Positions 63,431 to 64,000 of a stretch of DNA of 64,000 nt are shown piece by piece (within the stretch, counting starts at the first letter, position 1; each line of letters opens with the position of its first letter). Position numbers and translations under genes: made by a program. The DNA comes from Rathayibacter sp. VKM Ac-2857 (lineage in GTDB: Bacteria; Actinomycetota; Actinomycetes; Actinomycetales; Microbacteriaceae): positions 62,001 to 126,000 of the forward strand of contig NZ_JABMLE010000003.1 of assembly GCF_013205025.1 (NCBI RefSeq), written 5' to 3'. A model generated the notes under the pieces. That model searched no databases. It saw nothing but the letters and a program-made list of their open reading frames with translations, and was not told the DNA's origin.

Positions 63431-63481
63431 GGCGGTAAGCCTACGTCGGGGGTCGGACACCACGGCCCCGGGGCGCGTCCT

Positions 63482-63556
63482 CGGCTCGTGGAACGGCCTC
63501 CGGCTCGCGGGAACCGGCTGATCCGGCGAGCCGGAGCGGATTCCGCGAGCCGGAGG
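63482..63556. repeat. Hairpin with duplicated left arm (family D)
   Basis: Left arms near 63482-63493 (CGGCTCGTGGAA) and 63497-63513 (CCTCCGGCTCGCGGGAA); right arm TTCCGCGAGCCGGAGG at 63541-63556. It follows the stop of the NmrA-like gene on the minus strand and should terminate it. Confidence 0.75.
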
Positions 63557-63582
63557 TCAGCCGGTCGGCAGCAGGCCGCAGC

Positions 63583-64000
63583 TCAGCGGGCGAGCTGCTC
63601 CTCGACGTAGGCGCGGATCGGGGTGGTCGGGCGGCCGATCAGGCGGGCGAGCGAGCCGTCGGTCTCGCCGAGCAGGCCGTCGGCGATGTTCGCGTCGAGG
63701 CCGACGACGAAGCCGACGCCGCCCTCGGGGACGCCGGCCTCGGTGAGGATGCGGGCGTGCTCGGCGGAGTCGACGTGCGTGATCGCGGCGTCGCGGCCGG
63801 CGACCTCGCCGACGAGGGTCGCGAGCTCGTCGAAGCTCCAGGCGGTGTCGCCGGAGAGCTCGTGCACGGAGCCGATGAGCGAGGCGTCGAGCAGCGCGAC
63901 GGCGGCCGCCTCGGCGTAGTCGGTGCGGGCGGCGCTGGAGACGCGGCCGTCGCCGGCGCTGGAGAGGGTGGTGCCGGTCGAGGCGAGCTCGGTGACCGTC
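63583..64000 (-). CDS. NmrA-like SDR family oxidoreductase, C-terminal part
   Basis: 139 residues of the C terminus; the gene continues past the window edge. The frame from base 64000 reads TVTELASTGTTLSSAGDGRVSSAARTDYAEAAAVALLD, where the DYAEAAA block and the later VHELSGDTAWSFDELATLVGE are typical of NmrA/QOR2-like atypical short-chain dehydrogenases (NAD(P)H:quinone oxidoreductase type). The nucleotide-binding N terminus is not visible, so activity cannot be judged. Ends in AYVEEQLAR. Confidence 0.82.
   Translation of the reverse strand, partial: TVTELASTGTTLSSAGDGRVSSAARTDYAEAAAVALLDASLIGSVHELSGDTAWSFDELATLVGEVAGRDAAITHVDSAEHARILTEAGVPEGGVGFVVGLDANIADGLLGETDGSLARLIGRPTTPIRAYVEEQLAR

Noticed and set aside
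60560-63610. 1016-codon open frame on the plus strand
   Set aside because: Antisense shadow of the M13 peptidase and beta-lactamase-like genes.

Overview
This 64-kb window is chromosomal DNA from a very GC-rich Gram-positive actinobacterium, most likely a member of the Microbacteriaceae (Rathayibacter-like; the family is inferred, the genus is a guess). Supporting points are the strong G/C third-position bias, GTG starts, actinobacterial families (DUF3151, DUF2017-ClpS, DUF1206, septum-formation domain, HspR-type HAIR operator), an LAXTG-type sorting signal, F420/FMN luciferase-like enzymes and a large intergenic palindromic repeat family built on GTCGAGTAGCCC/GGGCGTATCGAG. No rRNA, tRNA, CRISPR array, transposase or prophage was recognised.

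Layout. 0-5.3 kb: 5' truncated, sortase-anchored 5'-nucleotidase, DoxX-like protein, HAD phosphatase, MmcQ/YjbR protein, MFS transporter and the first repeat cluster. 5.3-14.2 kb: housekeeping genes (DUF3151, NagD-like HAD, TrmH methyltransferase, septum-formation-like protein, pyrE) and a heterodimeric ABC exporter. 14.4-24 kb: xthA, membrane proteins, DUF4012 protein, AEC transporter, hydrolase, unknown genes, GNAT, DUF6421-like protein. 24-32.4 kb: histidine kinase/response regulator, threonine aldolase with a lipoprotein, GNAT, lpd, nitroreductase. 32.5-39.2 kb: sulfonate/nitrate/taurine-type ABC operon followed by an acetyl-CoA synthetase, then nadE. 39.3-43.3 kb: frameshifted deaminase and an esterase-esterase-dehydrogenase operon. 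43.4-48 kb: radC, clpB lacking the N domain under a HAIR operator, a sigma-like protein, DUF1206. 48.7-57.8 kb: LysR divergent from an Old-Yellow-Enzyme/MDR pair, DUF2017-clpS, LLM oxidoreductase, BCCT transporter, NtaA-type monooxygenase. 57.9-64 kb: a two-gene winged-helix plus nucleotidyltransferase module resembling type IV (AbiE-like) toxin-antitoxin systems, a small acidic protein, a beta-lactamase-fold protein lacking catalytic lysines, an M13 peptidase and a 3' fragment of an NmrA-like oxidoreductase.

The two main points of interest are the AbiE-like pair, whose start is covered by a perfectly two-fold symmetric GTTTC/GAAAC operator-like array, and four distinct families of intergenic inverted repeats, one of which forms eight mosaic clusters.
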